Shown: piece after piece, positions 37,016-45,119 of the stretch | How positions within the stretch are numbered: the first letter of the stretch is position 1 | Layout: each line of letters begins with the position of its first letter | Made by a program: the position numbers and the translations under genes | Origin: Rhizobium sp. FY34 | GTDB lineage: Bacteria; Pseudomonadota; Alphaproteobacteria; Rhizobiales; Rhizobiaceae | Length of the DNA: 64,000 nt | Direction: 5' to 3' | Assembly: GCF_005222845.1 (NCBI RefSeq) | Contig: NZ_STFZ01000008.1 | Location: forward strand, 1-64,000 | Notes under the pieces: generated by a model | Database searches by the model: none | What the model saw: only the letters and a program-made list of their open reading frames with translations | Told to the model about the DNA's origin: nothing

Positions 37016-37170
37016 CCCCTCACCCTAACCCTCTCCCCGCAAGCGGGGCGAGGGAACGTGGATGCGGAGACCGCTTGCCGAGCCGCCTGCGCCGCAGGAT
37101 CCATCGCGGAGGCAGAAAGTCTCGATCCCCCTCGCCCCGTTCTTGACGGGGAGAGGGTTGGGGTGAGGGG
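37016..37170. repeat. Inverted-repeat intergenic element (CCCTAACCCTCTCCCC type)
   Basis: CCCCTCACCCTAACCCTCTC (from 37016) is matched by the inverted arm GGGGAGAGGGTTGGGGTGAG (from 37148), 22 of 23 bases complementary in total. The 155-bp element fills the gap between pdeM and the helicase gene and differs from the CCCTCCCCCTTGTGGGG family in the fad cluster. Confidence 0.8.
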
Positions 37171-37210
37171 CGGACTTCGCCGATCGATCCACCCTACCCG
37201 CAGCCAGACA

Positions 37211-39757
37211 TCATCCCATCGCCTCGAGGATCATATCCTCGGCGGCTTCGGCCAGAACCGCATCCTGCGCTTCGCCGGCCACCGTTTCGCGACCGATTTC
37301 CAGCATGATCGGCACGGCAAGCGGCGAAACGCGATCCAGCGGTCGATGCACGACATGGCCCTTGATTCGCGCCAGCATAGCGCCAAGCCGTGCCAAATCC
37401 AAAAGCCCCGATGCCGCATCGCGCCTTGTTGCCTCCAGAAGCACATGATCCGGCTCGTGGCTGCGCAGCACATCATAGATGAGATCGGTGGAGACCGTGA
37501 CCTGTCGGCCGGTCTTTTCCTTGCCCGGATGGCGCCGCTCGATGAGGCCGGAAATCACCGCGCAGTTTCGAAAGCTGCGCTTCAGCATGAAGCTTTCATC
37601 CAGCCAGGCTTCCAGATCATCGCCCAGCATGTCCTCGTCAAACAGGTCGGCAAGGCTTAAAACACCGGTCGCGATCATCGCGCCCATGTCGTTCAGGCCC
37701 CAGATGGCGAGCGAATAATCGGTGGCGACAAAGCCGAGAGGGCGCGCACCGGCACGCTCCAGCCGGCGCGTCAGCAGCATGCCGAGCGTCTGGTGCGCCA
37801 GCCGGCCTTCAAAGCAATAGGCCACGAGGAAGAAGCGCTGGCCGCGTGGAAAGGTTTCAATAAGCAGCTCATCGCGCGCCGGCAGCATGGATTTTTCGCC
37901 CTGGAGCGACAGCCATTCGCGCACCTGAGCGGGCAGTACATGCCAGCGGGCGGGATCGGCCAGCATGCCGCGCACCTGGTCTGCGAGATAGGTGGAAAGC
38001 GGGAATTTGCCGCCGGCATAGGCCGGGATCTTCGGATCGAGCGAGGCGGCATTGGAGACGAGACATTCATTTTCGCGGATGCCCTCGAAACGCAGGACCT
38101 TGCCGGAAAACAGGAATGTATCGCCGGCCACCAGTTGCTCGATGAAATATTCCTCGACCTTGCCGAGCGACAGACCGCCACGACCCGGACCACCCTTGGC
38201 GCCGCGCTTGACGAGGCGGACATTGAGCTCGGCGGCCGCCACGATGGTGCCGAGGTTCATGCGGTATTGCTGGGCGATCTGCGGATTGGAGACACGAAAG
38301 CGGCCATCCGCCATCTTGCGGATCTTGGCATAACGTTCATAGGCGCGCAGCGCATAGCCGCCGGTCGCGACGAAATCCACAATCCGCTCGAACATGTCCC
38401 AGGAGAGAGAGGCATAGGGCGAGGCGCTGGTGATTTCCGTGTAAAGCGCCAGTGGATCAAAAGGCTCAGCACAGGCCATGCCCAGCACATGCTGGGCCAG
38501 CACATCCAGCGCCCCCTCACCCACCGGCGGTGTATCCTGCGCGCCAAGATAATTGGCATCGAGCGCTGCCTGGCACTCCATCACCTCAAACCGGTTGGCC
38601 GGCACGAGAATGGCCTTGGATGGTTCATCCATGCGGTGGTTGGAGCGGCCGATGCGCTGGGCAAGCCGGGATGCGCCTTTGGGAGCACCGACATGCACGA
38701 CGAGATCCACATCGCCCCAATCCAGCCCCATATCCAGTGTCGAGGTGGCAACGACCGCCCGCAAGCGGTTGGCGGACATGGCGGCTTCCACCTTACGGCG
38801 CTGGCCGGCATCCAGAGAACCGTGATGCAGGGCAATCGGCAGACTGTCCTCGTTGATCGTCCAGAGTTCCTGGAAGATAAGCTCGGCCTGGAAGCGCGTA
38901 TTGACGAAGATCAGCGTTGTCTTGTGGCGGCGGATTTCCTCATAGACCTCGGGAATGGCATAGGTCGCGACATGGCCGGACCAGGGAATGCGCTTATCGC
39001 TGTTGAGAATATGGATATCCGGCGGCGCACCGCCGGTGACATGCACGAGGCCGGCGGGCCTGGAGACGACTTCACCATCGGCATTGTTCTGCGCCACCAG
39101 CCAGCGCTGCAGGTCCATCGGATCGGCCACCGTGGCCGACAGGCCGATCGTGGTGAGGCCAGGCGCCAGACGGCGCAGGCGCGCCAGACCCAGCGCCAGA
39201 AGATGGCCGCGCTTGGAGGTGACGAGCGAATGCAGCTCGTCCAGCACCACGAATTTCAGATCCTTGAAGAAGCGCTCGGACTGGCTGTTGGCCAAGAGCA
39301 GCGCCAGCTGTTCCGGCGTGGTGAGGAGAATATCCGGCGGGCTGAGCTTCTGGCGCTGGCGCTTGGATTGCGGCGTATCGCCGGTGCGGTTTTCCACCGT
39401 GACGGCAAGCCCCATTTCCTCGACCGGCTTCATCAGGTTGCGCTCGATATCCACCGCAAGCGCCTTCAAGGGCGAGATGTAGAGCGTGTGGACGCCGGTA
39501 AAGGCAGAACCGGGCGCAAGCTTGCCGCGCCGCGTGAGATCAGTCAGCGATGGCAGAAAGCCGGCCAGCGTCTTGCCGCCGCCGGTTGGGGCAATCAGCA
39601 GCATGTTTTCGCCCACAATTGCGCGGGCGAGCAGTTCCATCTGATGGGCGCGCGGCGACCAGCCCTTTTGCGCAAACCATTTCTGGAAGGGTCGCGGCAG
39701 AAGGTCCGGCAGGGCAGTTGGCTGGGGGTCGTTCAGGCTGTTATCCACGCTTCCCAA
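37211..39757 (-). CDS. Ligase-associated DNA damage response DEXH-box helicase (Lhr-like)
   Basis: An 848-residue superfamily 2 helicase. Walker A is APTGGGKT (about residue 55), the DEXH box is VVLDELHSL, motif III is LSATVADP, and motif VI is QRIGRSNHRMDEPS. The C-terminal part is the Lhr winged-helix/core region. In this family the helicase, the PdeM nuclease and an ATP-dependent ligase form a repair module; only the first two are seen here. Start ATG 39757. Divergent from the Rrf2 regulator. Confidence 0.92.
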   Translation of the reverse strand: MGSVDNSLNDPQPTALPDLLPRPFQKWFAQKGWSPRAHQMELLARAIVGENMLLIAPTGGGKTLAGFLPSLTDLTRRGKLAPGSAFTGVHTLYISPLKALAVDIERNLMKPVEEMGLAVTVENRTGDTPQSKRQRQKLSPPDILLTTPEQLALLLANSQSERFFKDLKFVVLDELHSLVTSKRGHLLALGLARLRRLAPGLTTIGLSATVADPMDLQRWLVAQNNADGEVVSRPAGLVHVTGGAPPDIHILNSDKRIPWSGHVATYAIPEVYEEIRRHKTTLIFVNTRFQAELIFQELWTINEDSLPIALHHGSLDAGQRRKVEAAMSANRLRAVVATSTLDMGLDWGDVDLVVHVGAPKGASRLAQRIGRSNHRMDEPSKAILVPANRFEVMECQAALDANYLGAQDTPPVGEGALDVLAQHVLGMACAEPFDPLALYTEITSASPYASLSWDMFERIVDFVATGGYALRAYERYAKIRKMADGRFRVSNPQIAQQYRMNLGTIVAAAELNVRLVKRGAKGGPGRGGLSLGKVEEYFIEQLVAGDTFLFSGKVLRFEGIRENECLVSNAASLDPKIPAYAGGKFPLSTYLADQVRGMLADPARWHVLPAQVREWLSLQGEKSMLPARDELLIETFPRGQRFFLVAYCFEGRLAHQTLGMLLTRRLERAGARPLGFVATDYSLAIWGLNDMGAMIATGVLSLADLFDEDMLGDDLEAWLDESFMLKRSFRNCAVISGLIERRHPGKEKTGRQVTVSTDLIYDVLRSHEPDHVLLEATRRDAASGLLDLARLGAMLARIKGHVVHRPLDRVSPLAVPIMLEIGRETVAGEAQDAVLAEAAEDMILEAMG

Positions 39758-39789
39758 AGTAAGACAAAATTCCGCAAAAAGAAGAGCGC

Positions 39790-39829
39790 TTGACGTCGCA
39801 CAGAATCATGGATAACTTTTATCCATGAT
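39790..39829 (+). promoter_or_regulatory. Promoter with 25-bp palindromic operator before the Rrf2 gene
   Basis: ATCATGGATAA (39805-39815) and TTATCCATGAT (39819-39829) are perfect 11-bp arms separated by CTT. TTGACG (39790-39795) can be the -35, and a -10 (TAACTT, 39813-39818) falls inside the palindrome. Bound repressor would block RNA polymerase, consistent with Rrf2 autoregulation. Confidence 0.7.
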
Positions 39830-39843
39830 AAGGAGACGGACCG

Positions 39844-40350
39844 ATGAAGCTGGGTGACGGCGTCGAACAGGCCATCCATTGCGTGGGGCTGTTGAGCGGA
39901 CTTGACGGTGACAGCGTTCTGTCGGCGGCAGCGCTTGCCGAATTCCACGGCGTATCGACCAGTTACCTCCTGAAGCATCTGCAGGCACTGTCCGGAGCGG
40001 GGCTTCTGGAAACGGTTCCGGGGCCGAAGGGCGGCTATCGACTGGCAAAACCGCCTGCCGAGATCAGCCTTCTCGATATCGTGCTTGCCGTCGAAGGCCC
40101 GCAGCCCGCCTTTCGCTGCGCCGAGATCCGCCAGCGGGGGCCAAATCCGCTGCCCGGTCGCTACTTTACCAAGCCCTGCGGCATCAATGCCGCCATGCTG
40201 AAGGCGGAACGCGCCTATCGCGCGGAACTCGCCAAGACATCCATGGCCGATATCCTTGAGGGTCTGGCCGCGGAAGACGACGGAGGCATTGCAGCACGCG
40301 GCTGCGCCTTCCTGAACCTCAACCAGCGCGCCGCCGGTCGCAAGGACTGA
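39844..40350 (+). CDS. Rrf2 family transcriptional regulator
   Basis: A 168-residue regulator with an N-terminal winged helix (LAEFHGVSTSYLLKHLQALS, then the wing ETVPGPKGGYRLAKP). Cys92, Cys112 and Cys154 lie after the DNA-binding domain and could ligand an Fe-S cluster or act as redox switches, as in IscR/NsrR relatives; C13 is in the HTH. AGGAGA precedes ATG 39844. The next gene, 26 nt downstream, encodes an AhpD-like protein, which suggests control of an oxidative or electrophile response. Confidence 0.87.
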   Translation: MKLGDGVEQAIHCVGLLSGLDGDSVLSAAALAEFHGVSTSYLLKHLQALSGAGLLETVPGPKGGYRLAKPPAEISLLDIVLAVEGPQPAFRCAEIRQRGPNPLPGRYFTKPCGINAAMLKAERAYRAELAKTSMADILEGLAAEDDGGIAARGCAFLNLNQRAAGRKD

Positions 40351-40376
40351 CGGCCTCACCGACAGGAGATCACCTG

Positions 40377-40838
40377 ATGCAGCCCCGCCTCAACTTCTTC
40401 AAGGCCGCGCCCGAGGCCTACAAGGCCGTTCTGACGCTTGAAAACTTCGTGCAGTCTTGCGGTCTGGAGCGCCGCTTCATCCATCTGATCAAGCTGCGCG
40501 CTTCCATCATCAATGGCTGCGCCTTCTGCGTCGACATGCATGTGAAGGAGGCCCGCCATGACGGGCTTTCCGAGCAATGGATCAACCTGATGAGCGTGTG
40601 GTGGGAATCGCCTGTCTATGACGACAAGGAGCGCGCACTTCTGACCTGGGTCGATGCCGTGACGAAGATTGCCGAAACCGGCATTCCCGACAGCGCATAC
40701 GCGCCGTTGCACCAGCATTTCAGCGAGCAGGAACTGGTCAACATCACGGTGGCGATCGGTGCGATCAACATCTGGAACCGGCTCGCCGTCGGCTTCCGCT
40801 CGCAGCACCCGGTCGATCAGCCGGCAAAGGCCGCGTGA
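40377..40838 (+). CDS. Carboxymuconolactone decarboxylase family protein (AhpD-like)
   Basis: A 153-residue all-helical protein. The CxxC motif CAFCVDMH (C48, C51, H55) is the AhpD-type peroxidatic/disulfide centre, so it is more likely an alkylhydroperoxidase-like thiol reductase than a true decarboxylase. ERALLTWVDAVTKIAE follows the family pattern. Probably co-transcribed with the Rrf2 gene and repressed by it. Cytoplasmic. Confidence 0.87.
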   Translation: MQPRLNFFKAAPEAYKAVLTLENFVQSCGLERRFIHLIKLRASIINGCAFCVDMHVKEARHDGLSEQWINLMSVWWESPVYDDKERALLTWVDAVTKIAETGIPDSAYAPLHQHFSEQELVNITVAIGAINIWNRLAVGFRSQHPVDQPAKAA

Positions 40839-40947
40839 TCAGCAATTTGCTACATTGATCAGTTGGAGGCGTTAAGACGCCCCCAACATCACACCGGCAA
40901 ACGGCAGAGAGATCCGTGCGTAGGCCGGCGCCCGGACTTCCAGAGCT

Positions 40948-41370
40948 TTACTTCACGACATCGATCTCTACGATGAAATCTCTGATCTTTCCATTTCGAA
41001 AGGAAATTCTTGATCTGAGCTCATCCTTGCCAATATAGCCCGGAGTGGACGTGTAGTATGCTACACTGGCCGGGAATTTGGTGCTATTGCACTTGGCGAA
41101 ATCCCCCTTAAAATCGCCTCGAAACACTTTTTCATTTACAATTTCGGTCTTTCCGTGCTTTGGCGACTCGGTAATGCGCGTATTCGGTACGTTACCAGAT
41201 GTGCAATCCCGATTGGCGAGAACTGCGTGGCCGAGCATTGTGCGCTCTCCAGATACCGCTTTCTTGTTGATATGCGTGACGCTTATTCCATCCGGACCCG
41301 TTGTCGTGCAGCCGCTCAAAAGACCGGCGAAAACTACAACTCCTAGCAAACATCCCCACTTGATCATCAT
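40948..41370 (-). CDS. Small lipoprotein of unknown function
   Basis: A 140-residue protein with a lipobox (LLGVVVFAGLLSGC, lipidated Cys21). The mature part has no recognised domain; SRISFRNGKIRDFIVEIDVVK is the distinctive C-terminus. A and T content is higher than in neighbouring genes, which hints at horizontal origin. A decayed copy lies about 230 bp upstream on the same strand, so the pair arose by tandem duplication. Confidence 0.7.
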   Translation of the reverse strand: MMIKWGCLLGVVVFAGLLSGCTTTGPDGISVTHINKKAVSGERTMLGHAVLANRDCTSGNVPNTRITESPKHGKTEIVNEKVFRGDFKGDFAKCNSTKFPASVAYYTSTPGYIGKDELRSRISFRNGKIRDFIVEIDVVK

Positions 41371-41596
41371 TCCCCCTGAAATCCTTTAGCCTACGGCGAT
41401 ACTTGCAGAACAAACCGGCACCTGCTGCCGACATAGAAACCGACTTAAAAGCATTACACTCTGATAATTCAATTATAAATCTCGTTCGCACAATTATTAC
41501 GTCTTACCGCACACTCTACCGGTCTGCACGGTGGTTGACGTCGAGCATGAGGTCAGCATCACCTCCCTAAGAATGGCTGCGGCCTCAATCCACAAT

Positions 41597-41800
41597 TTCA
41601 TTTCACGACATCGATTTCTACAGTGAAGTCCTTGATCAAACCGTTGGCATAAGAGATCCGGACCTTGAATTCATCTTAACCAAGGTAACCAGACACCGAA
41701 GTGTAACACTGATTTGGAAACTATCTTCCCCAAAATCGCCGCGAGTATTGTTTCTTTACCCGTCAGTTCCGACTCACGAATTACGCCTCAGGACATTATT
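41597..41800 (-). pseudogene. Decayed tandem copy of the adjacent lipoprotein gene
   Basis: Minus-strand translation from the stop at 41597 reads ISYANGLIKDFTVEIDVVK, matching the C-terminus of the 40948-41370 product. Further upstream come GYLG, an in-frame TAA where the intact copy has Lys, then CYTSVS. Homology continues in other frames (TRGDFGEDSFQIS against FRGDFKGDFAKCNS). At least one stop and one frameshift have accumulated. The 5' limit is approximate. Confidence 0.75.
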
Positions 41801-41864
41801 CATTCTGTTCACGCAACCATCTGTCAATGGGTGAACGTGAAACAGATATTTAAATTAGACAACA

Positions 41865-42509
41865 CTACCTTACGATATACCTGTCCGTGCGGTGATTGAT
41901 GGCCAGCGTCAGGTTGAGCATCACAGCGGCAATGATCGAGCAGAGGATGACGAAAGGCGTGGCGACGAAGAAGGAGACGCCAAGCACGACGAAATCCAGC
42001 CCCAGTTGCACGAAGCCGGCGCGCCAGCCGAACTTGTCCTGCAGGTAGAGCGCCAGGATGCCGAAACCGCCCAGGCTTGAGCGGTGGCGAAACAGAGCCA
42101 GCATGCCAGTGCCGAGCAGAAGACCGCCAAACAGCGCCGCCACCAGCGGATCAATGGCGCCAATCGGGATGAGGCCGGGCAGGATTTCGGTGAGCAGCGA
42201 GGTGAGCGCCACGGTTGAGAAGGTTTTCAGCGTGAAGGCAAGGCCCAGCCGCTTATAGGCGATCCAGTAGAAAGGCAGGTTGACGAGGAAAAAGACCAGG
42301 CCAAAGCTGAGGCCCGTAGAATAGCGCAGGAGAAAGCCAAGGCCCGCCGTGCCGCCGATCAACAGATGCGCCGACGACAGAAGCGTGACGCCGAGCGCTG
42401 CCAGCATGGAGCCGGCAACGACGCCCTGGACATCTTCCAGCAGCGAATGGCGCTCGGAACTGGAGGCCCAGAAACCGACCGGACTTTTGGAGGAACGTGC
42501 ATCGGCCAT
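41865..42509 (-). CDS. YitT family membrane protein (downstream copy)
   Basis: A 214-residue membrane protein with five or six membrane segments and the YitT family pattern (HLLIGGTAGLGFLLRYSTGL, FFLVNLPFYWIAYKRLG). It ends NHRTDRYIVR, almost the same as the upstream paralogue. The role of YitT proteins is unknown. Start and upstream stop overlap by one base, indicating coupling. Confidence 0.87.
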   Translation of the reverse strand: MADARSSKSPVGFWASSSERHSLLEDVQGVVAGSMLAALGVTLLSSAHLLIGGTAGLGFLLRYSTGLSFGLVFFLVNLPFYWIAYKRLGLAFTLKTFSTVALTSLLTEILPGLIPIGAIDPLVAALFGGLLLGTGMLALFRHRSSLGGFGILALYLQDKFGWRAGFVQLGLDFVVLGVSFFVATPFVILCSIIAAVMLNLTLAINHRTDRYIVR

Positions 42510-43246
42510 CAGCGCACCACGATATAGCGGTCCGAGCGATGGTTGATCGCCAGGAACAGGTTGAGAATGACGGCGCCGACAATCGACCAGATGACGATCT
42601 GCGGATCGAGCACCAGGAAGGCGGCGGCCATGACGCCCGTATCAAAGGCAAGCTGGATAAGGCCCGCCTGGATGCCGAAGCGTTCCTGGATATAGATGGC
42701 GAGGATGCCGACGCCGCCGAGGCTTGCCCTATGCCGATAGAGCGCCAAAAGACCATAACCCAGGAGCAGCCCGCCCATCAGCGCGCCCCAGAAGGGATGC
42801 AGGTAATCGATGACGAGAAAGCGCCCTTCGATTTCCGTGACGACGGAGACAAGGCCGATGGCGATGAAGGTTTTTGCCGAAAAGGCAAGGCCCAGCCGCT
42901 TGAAGGACAGATAGTAGAAAGGCAGGTTGACGAGGAAAAACAGAAGGCCAAAGGAAATGTTGAAGGCATAGTGGATGAGGAAGGCGACGCCCGCCGTGCC
43001 ACCCGTCAACAGGCCGACACGGTTAAGGAGATAAAAGCCGAGACCGGAGACAAGCGCTCCGGTGATGAGGCCCTGGCTATCCTCCCAGAACGTGTGCTTG
43101 GACGGATCGGCGCTGTAAAAGCCGAGAGCCTTTTTCTGGTGCTGCGACAAGCGGATTTTCCCCTGCTTCTTTTCCGCAATTGTGCACCGCAACAGGGGCT
43201 GCTTCAAGATGCCGCCGCAGGCTGACTTGAAATGGCAAGAAAGCAT
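42509..43246 (-). CDS. YitT family membrane protein (upstream copy)
   Basis: A 245-residue paralogue of the next gene, with matching blocks RVGLLTGGTAGVAFLIHYAF, FFLVNLPFYYLSFKRLGLAF, HRASLGGVGILAIYIQERFG and the end NHRSDRYIVVR. It has a longer hydrophilic N-terminus (about 45 residues), and the true start could lie further in. The two genes form an overlapping operon and may form a heteromeric membrane complex; this is inference. Confidence 0.85.
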   Translation of the reverse strand: MLSCHFKSACGGILKQPLLRCTIAEKKQGKIRLSQHQKKALGFYSADPSKHTFWEDSQGLITGALVSGLGFYLLNRVGLLTGGTAGVAFLIHYAFNISFGLLFFLVNLPFYYLSFKRLGLAFSAKTFIAIGLVSVVTEIEGRFLVIDYLHPFWGALMGGLLLGYGLLALYRHRASLGGVGILAIYIQERFGIQAGLIQLAFDTGVMAAAFLVLDPQIVIWSIVGAVILNLFLAINHRSDRYIVVR

Positions 43247-43250
43247 CCGC

Positions 43251-44186
43251 TCAGGTTACCAGCCGGGCAAGAAACAGAATGCCGAACAGCTGTTTTCCGG
43301 CATCCATGCGAATATCGGTCTTCATCATATCGACGACCTCAAAGCCTGTATCGGCCAGCCGGTCGCGCACATAGGTCTGGCTATGGGCGTAGCGCAGCGA
43401 GGATTGCAGGCCAAAACCCTCTGGGATTTCCCCGCCATCTTCCACGGAAAAGGCAAACAGGCCGCCGGCTTTCAACAGCGCGCGGGCCAGAAGAAAGGGC
43501 GCATCGAGCCTGCCGAGATACATCAGGACATCGGCGGCAGAGACAAGATCGGCGCGCTGCATGGCGAGGGTTTCGGCAAACAGGCCGCAGCTTTGCGGCG
43601 ATGCCGACAGATCGGCCTGCGCCAGATGATGATAGATCCGCTTTTCGCCGGCCTTGGCCAGCATATTGGCAGACAGATCAAACCCCTCAAGCCGGGCCGT
43701 GACGCCTGCCACTTCGGCGCCGAACAAGCCGGTGCCGCAGCCGAGATCGACAGTCAGTTCAAACGGTGCATGGGGTTTGACCAACGCAAACAGCTTTTGC
43801 GGCACGCTGTAGTTCAGTTTTTCGACAAGCGAGACTTCGAAACGATCAGCATAATCGTCAAACAGGCCTTCGACATAGGCTGAAGGCGGGCTCTGCGGCA
43901 TGGGGGCGGCCCCGAGTGACGCAAGCTTGAGGCCGGCGCCGAAAATGCCGGTGCCATCCAGCGTCTCAACCTGGCCGTAAGCCGCGACGGCGCCTGTCGC
44001 AAGGCCCGCCTTTTCGCGGTAATCGCCGAGGCGAAACCAGCCGGCGGCCCAGCCGGGCACAAGCTCCAGCGCCTGTTCCATCAATTCGGCAGCGGCGGCA
44101 AAATCGCCGGCCTCAGCCAGCATGCGCGCATAATCGGCACGGCGATCGGCGATTGCATCGCCGGACGAGAATTGGGTGGGGGTCAT
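43251..44186 (-). CDS. TPR-containing class I methyltransferase
   Basis: A 311-residue protein. The N-terminal 75 residues form TPR-like helices (ADYARMLAEAGDFAAAAELM, GWFRLGDYREKAG). The C-terminal SAM-dependent methyltransferase domain has motif I ELTVDLGCGTGLFG and VEGLFDDYADRFE ahead of it, a pattern seen in predicted TPR methyltransferases of rhizobia. Substrate unknown. Start ATG 44186; the frame opens at 44243. It lies 4 nt upstream of the YitT start in the transcribed direction. Confidence 0.82.
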   Translation of the reverse strand: MTPTQFSSGDAIADRRADYARMLAEAGDFAAAAELMEQALELVPGWAAGWFRLGDYREKAGLATGAVAAYGQVETLDGTGIFGAGLKLASLGAAPMPQSPPSAYVEGLFDDYADRFEVSLVEKLNYSVPQKLFALVKPHAPFELTVDLGCGTGLFGAEVAGVTARLEGFDLSANMLAKAGEKRIYHHLAQADLSASPQSCGLFAETLAMQRADLVSAADVLMYLGRLDAPFLLARALLKAGGLFAFSVEDGGEIPEGFGLQSSLRYAHSQTYVRDRLADTGFEVVDMMKTDIRMDAGKQLFGILFLARLVT

Positions 44187-44332
44187 GGGCTTCGATGCGT
44201 CAAGAGGATGGGCGCTTCTGCGCCAAGCCATAAAAAAATACAAGTTCTATCGCAGCAAGCCATGACGACGAAGCTTGCGGGCGTGTCGCGACGGACCTAT
44301 CTGTTTTGCCGCAACGAAGAAGGAAAACCGCA

Positions 44333-44599
44333 ATGTCCGACCAGATCAACAGAGCGCTTGGCGACAGTCCGGGCCGCACGATCGTCAAGCTGATCGTCGT
44401 ATCGCTGATTGTCGGCTTCATCATGGCCGTGTTCGATATACGCCCCTGGGACGTGTTCCACGGCTTGCGCGACTTCTTCATCGACCTGTGGCATCGCGGC
44501 TTCAGCGCGCTCGGCGCGGTGGGCGATTACCTCGTCCTCGGCGCCACGATCGTCATCCCGGCCTTCATCCTTTTGCGCATTTTCAGCTACAGGCGATAA
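44333..44599 (+). CDS. DUF6460 small membrane protein
   Basis: An 88-residue protein with two membrane segments (TIVKLIVVSLIVGFIMAVF and YLVLGATIVIPAFILLRIF) separated by a short loop (DIRPWDVFHGLRDFFIDLW). It matches the DUF6460 family of Rhizobiales; no function is known. AAGGA lies 9-13 nt before ATG 44333. The stop overlaps the next start by one base. Confidence 0.78.
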   Translation: MSDQINRALGDSPGRTIVKLIVVSLIVGFIMAVFDIRPWDVFHGLRDFFIDLWHRGFSALGAVGDYLVLGATIVIPAFILLRIFSYRR

Positions 44600-45105
44600 T
44601 GACACACCTGCCTTCTTACCCTACCCGCCGCGGTTTTCTTCTCATCTCCGGCGGCTCCCTATTGACGCTTGCCGGCTGCACGACGCTTCGCGGTCCTTCC
44701 ACACCCTCCGTCGATGGCGCGACAGACGATACGCGCGCGGCTCTGCCGCTCGTCAATGCGCTGCGGGCACGCCACGGGCTTTCAGCGCTTGGCGCCAGCG
44801 GCCCGACCGGGCGGGCGGCGGCAGAACAGGCCGTGCGCATGGCAAAGGCCAATGAGATGAAGCACCTCATTGGCTTTGGCGATGATTTCGGCGACCGGAT
44901 GAAGCGCAACAGCGTGGCCCTGCCGGCAGCTGAAAATATTGCGAGCGGCCAGGCGAGCGTGACTGAGGCCGTGCAGGCCTGGATCGATTCGCCCAAGCAT
45001 CTCATCAATATGCTGGGCGATTACCGCGCCGTGGGCGTTGCCATGGCGCGCTCTCCCTCCACCAGCCGTCCCTATTGGGCGATGGTGCTCTCGGCTCAAG
45101 CTTGA
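44599..45105 (+). CDS. CAP (SCP/PR-1) domain lipoprotein, probable Tat substrate
   Basis: A 168-residue exported protein. The N-terminus TRRGFLLISGGSLLTLAGC combines a twin-arginine motif with a lipobox, predicting Tat export and lipid anchoring. The CAP domain contains LVNALRARHGLSAL, then NIASGQASVTEAVQAWIDS and HLINMLGDYRAVGVAMA. Bacterial CAP proteins are extracytoplasmic with little known activity. Coupled to the DUF6460 gene by a one-base overlap. Confidence 0.85.
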   Translation: MTHLPSYPTRRGFLLISGGSLLTLAGCTTLRGPSTPSVDGATDDTRAALPLVNALRARHGLSALGASGPTGRAAAEQAVRMAKANEMKHLIGFGDDFGDRMKRNSVALPAAENIASGQASVTEAVQAWIDSPKHLINMLGDYRAVGVAMARSPSTSRPYWAMVLSAQA

Positions 45106-45119
45106 AAGCTTAGGACCGA

